A stretch of DNA of 31,716 bases from an uncultured bacterium (GTDB taxonomy: Bacteria > Actinomycetota > Coriobacteriia > Coriobacteriales > Coriobacteriaceae): NCBI GenBank assembly GCA_905216045.1, contig CAJMSL010000006.1:1-31716 (forward strand), given 5' to 3'. The position numbers were made by a program, and so were the translations under genes. The first letter of the stretch is position 1. Each line of letters opens with the position of its first letter. Of this stretch, positions 1 through 9,130 are shown one piece after another. The notes beneath the pieces are model-generated. The model did no database searches, was not told the origin of the DNA, and saw nothing but the letters and a program-made list of their open reading frames with translations.

Positions 1-1
1 C

Positions 2-490
2 TACGCGGAATTACTCGCCAATTATTTTTCAACTTATTATTTAAATCCGATAACCTCTTCTGGATATGCATTGAACTTTGCATACCTTGGATCGCTTGCT
101 GCTCAGATTTCTGTAAATGCAATCCGTGGGTTGGTTCAGGTGCTTCCAGCTGTTTGCCTATTGTTGTTTGGGCTTTTTTCGGCCGATTCGATTAGCGTTA
201 ATCATATTGGTCTCGCACAATTTCTTTGGGCATCATTTGTGTTTTTGTTTACGGTGATTTTGGTGGCAAATGCACTTTATGTGTCTTTTACTCCCGTTGG
301 ATTGGGGACAGTTAATGGTTGCCAGAGTCGTTACCTTTTGCCACTTCTGGTTCCGTGCCTATCGTTTATCCTTAACCAAAGTCGCTTGGTCTTTGGGGAC
401 AGCAAACGATTCATATTGATATGCCTCGTATTCCCGTTTACTTTGGCTACGATTTGCGAGTTTGTTTTAGTTGTTGGAAAGTGTTGCTGA
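2..490 (+). CDS. C-terminal part of a multi-pass membrane protein, DUF2142-like (5' end outside window)
   Basis: The frame is open from the left edge with no stop, so this is the tail of a longer gene; the TTG at 71 is an internal codon rather than a convincing start. The visible protein is very hydrophobic, with about four membrane segments. Near the C-terminus it has NGCQSRYLLPLLVP, which resembles the 'QGRYxxPxxP' signature near the end of DUF2142 membrane proteins, a family common in polysaccharide loci and thought to act in glycan assembly. The function is therefore inferred from family and context only. Codons are AT-rich like the following glycosyltransferases. The stop is one base before the likely ATG of the next gene, so they are probably co-transcribed. 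Confidence 0.55.
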   Translation, partial: YAELLANYFSTYYLNPITSSGYALNFAYLGSLAAQISVNAIRGLVQVLPAVCLLLFGLFSADSISVNHIGLAQFLWASFVFLFTVILVANALYVSFTPVGLGTVNGCQSRYLLPLLVPCLSFILNQSRLVFGDSKRFILICLVFPFTLATICEFVLVVGKCC

Positions 491-491
491 T

Positions 492-2873
492 ATGGGCATA
501 GTTTTTAATACCGAATTTAACAATAAGCTAAATTGCCGTGGCGACGGCAAGTTATATCTTCTGTATGAAGCCGCATTCGTTTTTCCTGATGCTGTTGAGT
601 CGCAATCACCCAATGGGCAAATTCTGCCCGCAAGAATCATTCCTTTTTCAGAGACTGAATTTGTTGTTGTTCTTGCCGATTTTGGTGTCGACCAATCGCT
701 GTCTTTCTTTAGCGGAGATAATGTAATTTACCAGCGCCGCATCAATCCTGGCAAGTTTTCGATTGAGTCGAAAGTTAACGGCTTGCTGCGCGCGGAGCAT
801 TGTGGACAATTTCGCAATATTGACCGTTCTGGCGTGCATGCGCTCGCTTCTATCCAAATTGAGAGCTTTATTCCCTGCGTTCATGGCGTAATCGTTAGAG
901 GTGTTCTTTCGGGTACTGATTACCTTGAGGGTGATCGTATTGTCGCTTTTAATGAAGAAGCCTGCGCTGTTGGGGAATCTTTGTTATTTAATAACTTAAT
1001 AGCCGATGCGAATCCTTGTCTAATAAATTTCTCTCTTCATATTCCTGAGGTCGGGGATAGCCTGTGCATTTGCATACACAGGGCTTCTGGTCATCTAGAT
1101 ACGTTTATCAATCTAAAGAAAGATATGATTAAAGAGCTTTTGGATGAGGCTGATCGGAATCATGCGTGTGCATTCGATCAACCCCGATATTTGTCCTGGT
1201 TTTCTGGGCGCAGATTGACTGGATCCGATTCGCGGGCACAAGCACAAATAAGACTTGCATACCAGCCCTTGTTTTCAATCATCGTTCCTCTATATAAGAC
1301 TCCCTTGAATTTCTTCAGGGATATGGCTGATTCTGTGATTGCTCAGACGTATTCGAATTGGGAACTCATCCTGGTTAACTCTACGCCAGATTACGATGGA
1401 CTTAGCGACTTGGTTTCCGAGTACGTGACTGCAGACTCTAGAATTAAAGTGACTGATCTTGAGGGCAATCTAGGTATCACTGAGAACACCAATGTCGGAA
1501 TCAAGATGGCCAAGGGAGACTACCTTTGCTTTTTCGATCATGATGATGTTCTCGAACCGAATATCTTGTTTGAGTATGCACACGCTCTAAATCAAAATTC
1601 GGATATTAATCTTCTCTACTGTGATGAAGATAAGCTATTGCCTGACGGGTCCTTGGCTCATCCTACTTTTAAGCCGGATTTTAGTCTTGATATGGCTCGA
1701 GACAATAATTATATTTGCCACCTTCTTACTATTAAGAGGGCATGTTTAGACAGAATTGACCTTTCTAACAGCGAGTTGGATGGCGCCCAGGACCATGCCA
1801 TGGTGCTGAAGATTGCCGAACTTGGTGGGACGATCCATCACGTTCCTAAAATCTTGTATCACTGGAGAATAAGCGAGAATTCGACTGCGGGTAATTCCGA
1901 TAGTAAACCCTATGCAACCCTCGCTGGAATAAAGGCTGTTCAGGAGCACCTTGATAGATGCGGTATCAAGGCGACTGTGGTCAATTCTCATAATCGTGCT
2001 TTTCGTTATAGCCCCATTTATGATGTTCCTTCATCTGAGTCCTGTTCATTAATCGTTACCACCCGCGGCAATTCTTCGGTTCTTTCGACTCTTGTATCTT
2101 CAATCAATGACACCGATTTTGATGATCTTGAAGTCGTTTTCGTGTGCTCGCAGGAAGCGGAAGCTGCTGTTAAGCAATCGAGCTCTGGACTTCGTTGCCG
2201 CTATATCGTTCACGCGCTTGATGACCCCTTTAATATATCTGTGTGGAGAAATGCCGGTGCTCTCGCCGCGCGTGGCGAGCAACTCGTCTTTGTTCATGAC
2301 GATATTCAGGCACTAGACTCCTCGTGGCTAAAGACTCTCGTCGGTTTTTCCCAACGAGAGGATGTTGGCGTCGTTGGAACAATGACGTGCGATCTTGACG
2401 GCATTGTGCAGCAGGCAGGCCTGTCTTATGTTGGAGAATCAATCGTCAACCTGTCGCAAGGCATTCATCGCTCTTCTCCTGGCTATATCTATATGCCATT
2501 GACCGTAAGGGATGTATCGGCGGTGAGTGGTGTCTGTTTAGCTATTTCATGCGAACATTTTAATCGTCTGGGTGGTTTTGATGAGTCGTATCTTCTTGAC
2601 TATTCGGATGTTGATATTTGCTTCAAGTCTTCTCAAGCTGGGTTAAAAGTGATCTATACACCAGAGGCATGTCTCTACCATATGGCATGTGTTGACAAAT
2701 CCCTTGATAGTAAATCTCGCTCTCATAAGCATTTTGAGGATAAGGCACGATTGTTGCATAACTGGTCCGAGCGTTTCTCTGAGGGAGATCCATGGTTCTC
2801 CGTTAACTTTTCTCGAGATCCCAAGCGCGCAGCGTTATATAAGTTCGATCCTTTTGACTACGAAGCGATTTGA
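492..2873 (+). CDS. Large glycosyltransferase with two GT2 domains
   Basis: A 793-residue protein if it starts at ATG 492, right after the previous stop; an in-frame TTG at 471 would overlap the upstream gene by 20 bases and is less likely. Residues 1-250 form a region I do not recognise. A first GT2 (GT-A fold) domain begins near residue 261 with FSIIVPLYKTPLNFF and carries the metal/nucleotide motif FDHDDVL near residue 348. A second GT2 domain begins near residue 518 (SLIVTTRGN) with FVHDDIQ near residue 600 and a later acceptor-side GGFDESYLLDYSDVD motif. Such tandem enzymes add sugars, often rhamnose, to surface glycans on the cytoplasmic face. The acceptor and sugar cannot be read from the sequence. 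It is AT-rich relative to the chromosomal core genes. Confidence 0.85.
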   Translation: MGIVFNTEFNNKLNCRGDGKLYLLYEAAFVFPDAVESQSPNGQILPARIIPFSETEFVVVLADFGVDQSLSFFSGDNVIYQRRINPGKFSIESKVNGLLRAEHCGQFRNIDRSGVHALASIQIESFIPCVHGVIVRGVLSGTDYLEGDRIVAFNEEACAVGESLLFNNLIADANPCLINFSLHIPEVGDSLCICIHRASGHLDTFINLKKDMIKELLDEADRNHACAFDQPRYLSWFSGRRLTGSDSRAQAQIRLAYQPLFSIIVPLYKTPLNFFRDMADSVIAQTYSNWELILVNSTPDYDGLSDLVSEYVTADSRIKVTDLEGNLGITENTNVGIKMAKGDYLCFFDHDDVLEPNILFEYAHALNQNSDINLLYCDEDKLLPDGSLAHPTFKPDFSLDMARDNNYICHLLTIKRACLDRIDLSNSELDGAQDHAMVLKIAELGGTIHHVPKILYHWRISENSTAGNSDSKPYATLAGIKAVQEHLDRCGIKATVVNSHNRAFRYSPIYDVPSSESCSLIVTTRGNSSVLSTLVSSINDTDFDDLEVVFVCSQEAEAAVKQSSSGLRCRYIVHALDDPFNISVWRNAGALAARGEQLVFVHDDIQALDSSWLKTLVGFSQREDVGVVGTMTCDLDGIVQQAGLSYVGESIVNLSQGIHRSSPGYIYMPLTVRDVSAVSGVCLAISCEHFNRLGGFDESYLLDYSDVDICFKSSQAGLKVIYTPEACLYHMACVDKSLDSKSRSHKHFEDKARLLHNWSERFSEGDPWFSVNFSRDPKRAALYKFDPFDYEAI

Positions 2874-2882
2874 GTGCTTTAA

Positions 2883-4448
2883 ATGAAACAAATTGCCTGG
2901 ATAATATCTCCGCCGGCAAAGGGTTCTGGCGGCTTTCGAACCATCTGCAGCAAGGCTTCCTTTCTAGATTCTCGCGGATATGAGAACTACTTTTACATTA
3001 TGCCGGGCTGTGAAGCATACAAAAGTGCTCATAGAGTTCAGACCGAAATAAAGGATTGGTTTGGTTATTCGCCTAAAGAAGTTCTTGTGGCTCCGAGTGT
3101 GCCCGAGGATTTTTTTGCAGTAATCGCCACCGCTTGGAATACGGCGCACTTTGCATCTATGCAGAAGTGCACCCATAAGTTCTACTTCATTCAGGATTTT
3201 GAACCTTGGTTCTATCCGATGGGGGAGATGTATCTAAATGCCGAAGCAAGTTATCGTTATGAACTAAACCCCATAACGATAGGCAGATGGCTTTCTAAAA
3301 AAGTTGAACCCTATTATTCGCATGAAGTCCCATATTGTGATTTTGGCGTTAGCGATATATATACTGCGCAGGAACAAAATCTAAGCAGAGAGTATGCCGT
3401 CTGTGCTATTTATCAATCCAATAAGGATCGGCGTTTGTCTGGCATGTTGCTTGATGCAATTAAATTGCTTCTCAAGCTCGACGATGCAGTTGTCGTATAT
3501 TTATACGGCGAAGACGCAATGCCTCCCATTCGTGATCCACGTGTACGCAGCCTCGGCATCTTGACCGCTGATGAATGCGCCTCGCTTTATGCCAAGTGTG
3601 TTGCCGGCGTATCGTTGAGCGTGACTAATCCCTCTCGCCTGCCTTTCGAAATGCTTGCATCGAAGCTCTCGGTAATTGAAATAAACCGTGAGAATAATCT
3701 ACTCGACTTTCCGGAGGGCACCATCCACCTCGCTGAGCCCTCTGCTTGCGGCATTGCTTCTTCTATTCTTGAGGCTCTTTCAGGCTCAAAATGCGATTTG
3801 CCTAATCGATTTAGCTGCACGTCGATTGAGCGTGAAAATGAAATGTTCTTCGAGGCCTTTACACGTTATCTGAATGAAGAGCCATCCTTGGTTAGCGGGA
3901 AGTCCGCCTTCGGGAATGTGCTAAAAACCGAAGAACTAAGTAAGGTCTTCTTGCTCAGCGATCATCTCGCTGATGCTCGATTGCGATCGTCTGCCATGTC
4001 TCAAACGCTCATTCAAGCTTCTTCTGTTGATTTGACTGTGCGTTTTGAGTCGTCTTTGATGCCTGTGGATGTTCGCGCGGCAGTTTGGTGTGCCCTTGAT
4101 CAGTCTGATATTCGCTGGATTAGTCTTGAATCTAGGGACGGTCTTTTTGCGGGGCATGTTCCGCTGTTTTTAAATGATGATGAAGAGGCCTATCTTCGCA
4201 TTCATATATACTCTTTTGCGGAAGACGGCAAGAATCCGCTTTGTGTCGCCGAGCTAAGCCAACTAGTCTGTCTTTCGCCTTCTCGCAACGCTCGTCCTGT
4301 TGTTCGTTCGGTTGAAAGTGGCGCATGCAGCGTGTCTGCCGTTTTTAACCTATCTGATGATTATTGTGAACAGTTTCAGCCTTCTGCTTCGACGGGCGTC
4401 GAAGGCGGTCACGTTGCTCTACTCAAACGTTTATTTCGGAGAAACTAA
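2883..4448 (+). CDS. Glycosyltransferase, WsaF-like rhamnosyltransferase candidate
   Basis: 521 residues. The N-terminus has a glycine-rich acceptor-side motif (PPAKGSGGFRTI, residues 10-21). The segment FYFIQDFEPWFYPMG near residue 102 is typical of WsaF-type GT4 enzymes, which transfer rhamnose during S-layer or cell-wall glycan synthesis. A GT-B C-terminal half follows, with YLYGEDAMPP and a donor-site stretch GVSLSVTNPSRLPFEMLAS. The last 130 residues or so fall outside the core fold and are unassigned. The dTDP-rhamnose genes downstream make a rhamnose donor plausible. Its stop overlaps the next start by one base (TAATG), showing translational coupling. No strong ribosome-binding site precedes ATG 2883, and it starts only nine bases after the previous stop. 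Confidence 0.75.
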   Translation: MKQIAWIISPPAKGSGGFRTICSKASFLDSRGYENYFYIMPGCEAYKSAHRVQTEIKDWFGYSPKEVLVAPSVPEDFFAVIATAWNTAHFASMQKCTHKFYFIQDFEPWFYPMGEMYLNAEASYRYELNPITIGRWLSKKVEPYYSHEVPYCDFGVSDIYTAQEQNLSREYAVCAIYQSNKDRRLSGMLLDAIKLLLKLDDAVVVYLYGEDAMPPIRDPRVRSLGILTADECASLYAKCVAGVSLSVTNPSRLPFEMLASKLSVIEINRENNLLDFPEGTIHLAEPSACGIASSILEALSGSKCDLPNRFSCTSIERENEMFFEAFTRYLNEEPSLVSGKSAFGNVLKTEELSKVFLLSDHLADARLRSSAMSQTLIQASSVDLTVRFESSLMPVDVRAAVWCALDQSDIRWISLESRDGLFAGHVPLFLNDDEEAYLRIHIYSFAEDGKNPLCVAELSQLVCLSPSRNARPVVRSVESGACSVSAVFNLSDDYCEQFQPSASTGVEGGHVALLKRLFRRN

Positions 4449-5479
4449 TGGCGCGCTTTATCCAATGGACTCAGCTACTTAAAGCCTCTGCGACATCGCA
4501 CAGGCACGATGAAAAATCCGATGGTGTTAAGCAAGAACGCTATCTCCTTTTGGATACGGCTATGGGAAGCGAGAACTCTGGTGACCATGTAATCATGGAT
4601 GCTTGCGGCTGTATCGCGGACCAAATCTTTGGCGGTGAGTTGCCTCATGTGGCAACTCACTATTATTCCAAAGAGCTTGAAATGTATCCTCAACACGTAA
4701 AGCTGTTGTGCGGCACCAATATTCTGTATACGCATATGGCTGATCAGCAGCAATGGGCGCTTGCCAAGCGGTTGGGCAATAATAGAAATGTTGTTTTGTT
4801 CGGCGTGGGCATGTCTGATATTGGGGTGGACGATGCTATCGACGCCTATACAAAGAAGTTCTATAAAACCTTGCTATCCGATGAATATCTTCATAGTGTT
4901 CGAGATGAAATGACTAAGAAGAGGCTTAACTCTATTGGCATAGAGAATGTTCTTAATACCGCATGTCCGACCATGTGGTCGTTAACCCCATCTAGGCAAC
5001 TCGAGATATCCTCTAAGCGTTCTAAAAACGTTGTTACGTCAATTACCGATTATTGTTTCGATGCGGAACGTGACCGTAAGATGCTGGAATTGCTGTCGTC
5101 GGAATACGAAAAGGTAACGATTTGGATTCAAGGAAGCCATGATGTTGATTGGTGTCTTGATCAAATAGTCGATCTGAAGCAATTTAATGTCATAGGCCCC
5201 AATATCGAAGAGCTTAATCGTGTAATTGAAACCGAGGAGTTTGATTATGTGGGGACGCGTCTCCATGCGGGCATCCGCTGTTTAAATGGAGGACATCGCT
5301 CTCTAATTATTGCAATTGATAATCGAGCCCGCCAGATCGGTGAAGATACGGGACTTCCTGTTCTTGAACGCGAGGACGGCTATCTCCATAAATTAGCTGA
5401 TTGGGTAAACCATCCCGTTAAAACTGAGATTAATCTTCCCTGGACGAGCATCGATAAATGGAAGAAACAGTTTAATTAG
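4448..5479 (+). CDS. Polysaccharide pyruvyl transferase family protein
   Basis: 343 residues. The segment LLDTAMGSENSGDHVIMDA near residue 35 matches the N-terminal 'NxGD' motif of the polysaccharide pyruvyl transferase family (CsaB/WcaK-like). A GT-B-like layout follows, with GVGMSD near residue 120 and a C-terminal FDYVGTRLHAGIRCLNGG segment that fits the family's conserved GxRLHxxI motif. Members attach pyruvate ketals to glycan sugars, giving negative charge that can anchor SLH-domain proteins; some members have other transferase roles. It is translationally coupled to the upstream glycosyltransferase (TAATG). The next gene is convergent, with only 25 bases between the stops and no clear hairpin terminator. 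Confidence 0.85.
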   Translation: MARFIQWTQLLKASATSHRHDEKSDGVKQERYLLLDTAMGSENSGDHVIMDACGCIADQIFGGELPHVATHYYSKELEMYPQHVKLLCGTNILYTHMADQQQWALAKRLGNNRNVVLFGVGMSDIGVDDAIDAYTKKFYKTLLSDEYLHSVRDEMTKKRLNSIGIENVLNTACPTMWSLTPSRQLEISSKRSKNVVTSITDYCFDAERDRKMLELLSSEYEKVTIWIQGSHDVDWCLDQIVDLKQFNVIGPNIEELNRVIETEEFDYVGTRLHAGIRCLNGGHRSLIIAIDNRARQIGEDTGLPVLEREDGYLHKLADWVNHPVKTEINLPWTSIDKWKKQFN

Positions 5480-5504
5480 CTGTATTCCTTGGCTACTGCT
5501 TTCC

Positions 5505-6533
5505 CTATTTCTTATCGTGTGGTGTCTTTGGCGTTTCTCCGATTATCCAACCCATATTTGTGGCTCGAATTAGATTCGTCAACATATAGGCGACTGATCC
5601 AAATCCAATCAGGTTAATTGCTGCCATCGCCATTGGGGCTATGTTGGGCCAGTAGGTAAAAGAAATGTAAACCAGTGGAGAATGAAAAAGATATATTCCC
5701 ATACTGTTTTTGCTAATCTTTTCGGTTAGTAGGTTTGCCTTTTGGGGGATGACACAATAAATTGATGCAAGCGCCATGCAAGTAAGGGCGGTGGAAGCAA
5801 TGGGGGGCACCACTTGTTTTAGTAAGTTTACGAGGAATAATAGTATTAGGACTATTGATATGCTTTTACGCCTTTTATAGCTCTCGAACCATTTGTTTGC
5901 TTCCAAGTAGTGGATTGTTAGGCCAAGCGCAAACCATATTGCATTTGCTTCTGCCAAATTGATATATCTGTTCGCTGATGGTATTCCAAAATGGTAAAGA
6001 TAAATTGAAGCGCCGAAAACTATCGGAACCTTAAAACTTGTTAGAGGGCTCTTTTCGAGTATTTGAAAGATGCACGACGTGGCTGCTGTAATGAAAAAAA
6101 GAGTCGGGAGAAACCAAAGGTGACCGTTGTCTTCGCCCAACAGAATTGATTTAAAGATGATGTGCGGTATAGTTAGGCCATTGTAATAGGGATACTTAAC
6201 GAGCATCCTGATGGGGAAGAGCCAACATATTCCAATCATGATATAGGGGATAATTAAGCGTTGGGCTTTTTTAATGATCTGACTGATAGAATCGCTTGAT
6301 CGATTCCAGCTCCATAAAAAACAAAAGCCAGACAACGAAAAGAACAAGGGCATCTGGATTCCGTTTATTAAGAATTTGAGATTATCCAACAGAATTGATT
6401 TTTGTTCAGTTGGATAATATCCCCACGCACTTGAATACAGAATAATGCTGTGGCCTAGGACTACAAGGAATATTGCAAGGGCCCTCACGTTCGTTATGTC
6501 GTCTCTACGGGTTGTGTCCTTGCGGTTGTTCAT
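5505..6533 (-). CDS. Membrane acyltransferase, family 3 (OafA/WecH-like)
   Basis: 342 residues from ATG 6533; a TTG one codon upstream is an alternative. The N-terminal NVRALAIFLVVLGHS contains the R and H of the acyltransferase-3 family active site, in the first of about ten membrane helices. The helices continue to a loop-rich C-terminus. Family members transfer acetyl or other acyl groups onto extracytoplasmic sugars of surface polysaccharides, so this enzyme probably decorates the glycan made by the neighbouring transferases. It is divergent from rmlA across a 105-base AT-rich gap that must hold both promoters; I could not pick convincing -35/-10 pairs there. AT-rich codons suggest it belongs to the variable part of the locus. 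Confidence 0.88.
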   Translation of the reverse strand: MNNRKDTTRRDDITNVRALAIFLVVLGHSIILYSSAWGYYPTEQKSILLDNLKFLINGIQMPLFFSLSGFCFLWSWNRSSDSISQIIKKAQRLIIPYIMIGICWLFPIRMLVKYPYYNGLTIPHIIFKSILLGEDNGHLWFLPTLFFITAATSCIFQILEKSPLTSFKVPIVFGASIYLYHFGIPSANRYINLAEANAIWFALGLTIHYLEANKWFESYKRRKSISIVLILLFLVNLLKQVVPPIASTALTCMALASIYCVIPQKANLLTEKISKNSMGIYLFHSPLVYISFTYWPNIAPMAMAAINLIGFGSVAYMLTNLIRATNMGWIIGETPKTPHDKK

Positions 6534-6638
6534 CAATTGCTTCTTTCGTTAATATTGAGAAGGATTAACTTAATAGAATATCAAACTCTTACTAACCGCT
6601 CGATTTATAACTATTTTCGATTGTAGAGGACGGATTAT

Positions 6639-7538
6639 ATGAAAGGCATCATCCTCGCCGGCGGATCCGGCACGCGCCTGTACCCGCTCACGCTCGTGAC
6701 CTCCAAGCAGCTGCTGCCGGTCTACGACAAGCCCATGATCTACTACCCGCTGTCCACCCTCATGCTGGCGGGCATCCGGGACATCCTGGTCATCTCCACG
6801 CCGACCGATCTGCCCAACTTCGAGCGCCTGCTCGGGGACGGCTCGCGCTACGGCGTGAACCTGTCCTACGCCGAGCAGCCGAGCCCCGACGGCCTGGCCC
6901 AGGCATTCACCATCGGCGAGGAGTTCATCGCCGGCGAGCCGTGCGCCCTGGTGCTCGGCGACAACATCTTCTACGGCAACGGGCTCAGCCGCCACCTGAC
7001 GCGCGCCGTCCAGAACGCCGAGTCGGGCCGCGCCACGGTCTTCGGCTACCACGTGGACGACCCCGAGCGCTTCGGCGTCGTGGAGTTCGACGGCGAGGGG
7101 AGGGCCGTCTCCATCGAGGAGAAGCCCGAGCGCCCCAAGAGCTCCTACGCCGTAACCGGCCTGTACTTCTACCCGGGCGACGTGGCCGCCAAGGCGCACG
7201 AGGTGAGGCCCTCGGCCCGCGGCGAGCTGGAGATCACCACGCTCAACCAGATGTACCTGGAGGAGGGGACGCTGTCCGTGGTGACCCTCGGCCGCGGCTA
7301 CGCGTGGCTGGACACCGGCACCATGGAGAGCCTGCACGAGGCCGCGGAGTTCGTCCGCGCCGTGGAGCACTCCCAGGACCTGCCGGTCTCGGTCCCCGAG
7401 GAGATCGCCTGGGAGAACGGCTGGATCACGACCGCCGAGCTGGAGGAGGCCGCCAAGGCCTACGGCAAGTCGGTCTACGGCCAGCACCTGAAGAAGGTCG
7501 CCGCCGGCGAGATCGTCAACAGCCCGCGCGAGTACTAG
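6639..7538 (+). CDS. rmlA: Glucose-1-phosphate thymidylyltransferase
   Basis: 299 residues, the full family length. It joins dTTP and glucose-1-phosphate to make dTDP-glucose, the first step of dTDP-L-rhamnose synthesis in the cytoplasm. Visible motifs are the nucleotide-binding loop GGSGTRLYPLT at residues 8-18, SKQLLPVYDKPMIYYPLSTL, the LGDNIFYG metal-site segment near residue 107, and WLDTGT near residue 222. GAGGA lies about eight bases before ATG 6639. Its third codon positions are almost all G or C, in sharp contrast to the genes on both sides. A terminator-like hairpin follows. The remaining rml genes lie 1.6 kb downstream, past an unrelated two-gene cassette. Confidence 0.97.
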   Translation: MKGIILAGGSGTRLYPLTLVTSKQLLPVYDKPMIYYPLSTLMLAGIRDILVISTPTDLPNFERLLGDGSRYGVNLSYAEQPSPDGLAQAFTIGEEFIAGEPCALVLGDNIFYGNGLSRHLTRAVQNAESGRATVFGYHVDDPERFGVVEFDGEGRAVSIEEKPERPKSSYAVTGLYFYPGDVAAKAHEVRPSARGELEITTLNQMYLEEGTLSVVTLGRGYAWLDTGTMESLHEAAEFVRAVEHSQDLPVSVPEEIAWENGWITTAELEEAAKAYGKSVYGQHLKKVAAGEIVNSPREY

Positions 7539-7558
7539 CGCAAGCTTGTTTTCTTTCA

Positions 7559-7587
7559 GGGGTCACCGTTTATCTGGTGGCCCCTTT
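7559..7587 (+). terminator. Intrinsic terminator candidate after rmlA
   Basis: A 9-bp stem (GGGGTCACC with GGTGGCCCC, one G-U pair) and an 8-base loop are followed by a short T run, 20 bases after the rmlA stop. The T run is only three bases before a C, so termination may be partial. Confidence 0.6.
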
Positions 7588-7633
7588 CGTTATGATTACG
7601 TTGACCATAAAGACAATATGATTGGGAGTGGAT

Positions 7634-8071
7634 GTGTTAAGCGTCTACTTTGGCGATATGCCAGAAGCGATTTACAACACAGCGACATATTTCAAAAACT
7701 CTTACCGGTCTTCTTGGATTACGGATCCCTATGCAGTCTCGATAATTAAAGATGTCGATCGATCGGTTGTTGTCTCCGAAAACGTCATCGAAAGCCCTGT
7801 GCTTGGATCCATCTCCCCACTCCAGCTTTCTGGTGGCGTGAAAACGCTGCTGCTTATGAGATTTGATCGTAAGCATATTTTTAACGCTTCTACCTGTGGT
7901 GACAACTGTGCCAAGTGGATTCTCGACATGGCGAAAGACCGCAAGCTCGTTGTGAATCTCTATCATGTGATGGACTTTGGCCGCGAGGATTTTAAAATCA
8001 AAGTCGTGAACAGCGGCCGAATCGTTCATAACATGGCCGAATTGATTCACGAGTCGATTCCGTATCTGTAG
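7634..8071 (+). CDS. DUF4869-like protein of unknown function
   Basis: 145 residues from GTG 7634, chosen because GGGAG lies five bases upstream and because the resulting N-terminus MLSVYFGDMPEAIYNTATYF looks like the family start; TTG 7622 is a longer alternative. From memory the protein resembles DUF4869, with the cysteine-containing segment FNASTCGDNCAKWILDMA near residue 86 and a C-terminal VNSGRIVHNMAEL. No catalytic site is known to me and no signal peptide or membrane segment is seen. It ends immediately before the ATPase gene, so the two form one transcription unit. Composition is AT-rich, unlike rmlA and rmlB that flank the pair. No role in sugar metabolism is apparent. Confidence 0.7.
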   Translation: MLSVYFGDMPEAIYNTATYFKNSYRSSWITDPYAVSIIKDVDRSVVVSENVIESPVLGSISPLQLSGGVKTLLLMRFDRKHIFNASTCGDNCAKWILDMAKDRKLVVNLYHVMDFGREDFKIKVVNSGRIVHNMAELIHESIPYL

Positions 8072-8080
8072 GTGCTGCTT

Positions 8081-9055
8081 ATGAACGGTTCGCATCTTGT
8101 TAAGATTTCCCGCCGTAGGGGAACCAAGTACACATTTACCATCAAGCGGAACATCACTATTGTGCGTGGCGATAGCGGCACGGGTAAGACGACGCTGTTT
8201 GACATGGTCGCAGACTACATGCGAACGGGCGAGCAGTCGGGCGTTTCCTTGCAATGCGATTGTCCCTGTGTCGCCTTGACCGATTATGATTGGCGAAACC
8301 AGCTTTCGTCCGTTCATGACTCGATAGTATTTGTCGAAGAGGGCTTAAAAGAGATCCATTCTGATGAGTTTGCCCATCATGTGCTGTATTCCTCGAATTA
8401 TTTCGTGCTGATCTCAAGGGCTGATTTCCCCAATCTTCCGTATAGCGTGGATGAGATTTACAAGATTAAGACGAGCGGAAAATACCATTCTTTCGTCCCT
8501 GTTTATCAAGATCGCGGGAATCATCGTTATGCTATTTCCCGGTCGGCGCCAAAACAGGACTTTTCTATCCTTCTATGCGAGGACAGTAAGTCTGGTTTTC
8601 AGTTCTTTAAACGGCATTTTGCTGACAGTGAGCTTACCTGTACTTCGGCCATGACGAACAGCGCGATTTTGGGCTGGTTGGATCAGCATCTCGACGATCG
8701 CGTGTTTGTTGTCGCGGACGGGGCGGCATTTGGGTGCTATGCGGACCGCGTCCTTAAGCTGCAAGACATTCACCGCGATACTGTTACGGTTTGTCTTCCC
8801 GAGTCGTTCGAATGGCTTCTGCTGAGCTCCGGCGTAATTTCAGGGCTAGATGCCAAAGCAGTTCTGCAAGAGCCGGAAGCGTTTGCAGACAGTGAGAAGT
8901 TTAAAAGCTGGGAGGACTTCTTCTATAAGTACTTACGCGATAAAACTGGGAATTCGGTCTTCCGGTACGACAAAGACTGCATTCCGGAGGCGTTTTGTAG
9001 GGGAAGTAATTCTGCGAAGGTTATGGCTCTTATCGCGTGCCGAAATGTCCGATAG
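8081..9055 (+). CDS. Small P-loop ATPase paired with the DUF4869-like gene
   Basis: 324 residues from ATG 8081; GTG 8072, directly after the upstream stop, is an alternative. ITIVRGDSGTGKTTLFDMV is a clear Walker A (GDSGTGKT, residues 30-37). A Walker B-like strand SIVFVEEG lies at about residues 81-88, with E in place of the usual D. NYFVLISR near residue 108 resembles the strand after Walker B in ABC-type ATPases. No LSGGQ signature is visible and the NTPase part is unusually short. The C-terminal half has two hydrophobic strands ending in acidic residues, FSILLCEDSKSG (about 161) and RVFVVADGAAFG (about 207), faintly like a Toprim or OLD-type layout; this is speculative. Function is unknown, and pairing with the upstream gene suggests a joint role. 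Confidence 0.75.
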   Translation: MNGSHLVKISRRRGTKYTFTIKRNITIVRGDSGTGKTTLFDMVADYMRTGEQSGVSLQCDCPCVALTDYDWRNQLSSVHDSIVFVEEGLKEIHSDEFAHHVLYSSNYFVLISRADFPNLPYSVDEIYKIKTSGKYHSFVPVYQDRGNHRYAISRSAPKQDFSILLCEDSKSGFQFFKRHFADSELTCTSAMTNSAILGWLDQHLDDRVFVVADGAAFGCYADRVLKLQDIHRDTVTVCLPESFEWLLLSSGVISGLDAKAVLQEPEAFADSEKFKSWEDFFYKYLRDKTGNSVFRYDKDCIPEAFCRGSNSAKVMALIACRNVR

Positions 9056-9130
9056 TTTTGTTGAATAGTGTCGCGGCATCACTTCCTGCGGCATACTAAA
9101 GAAGCTGTACATGCTTCAGATTGGATTTTC

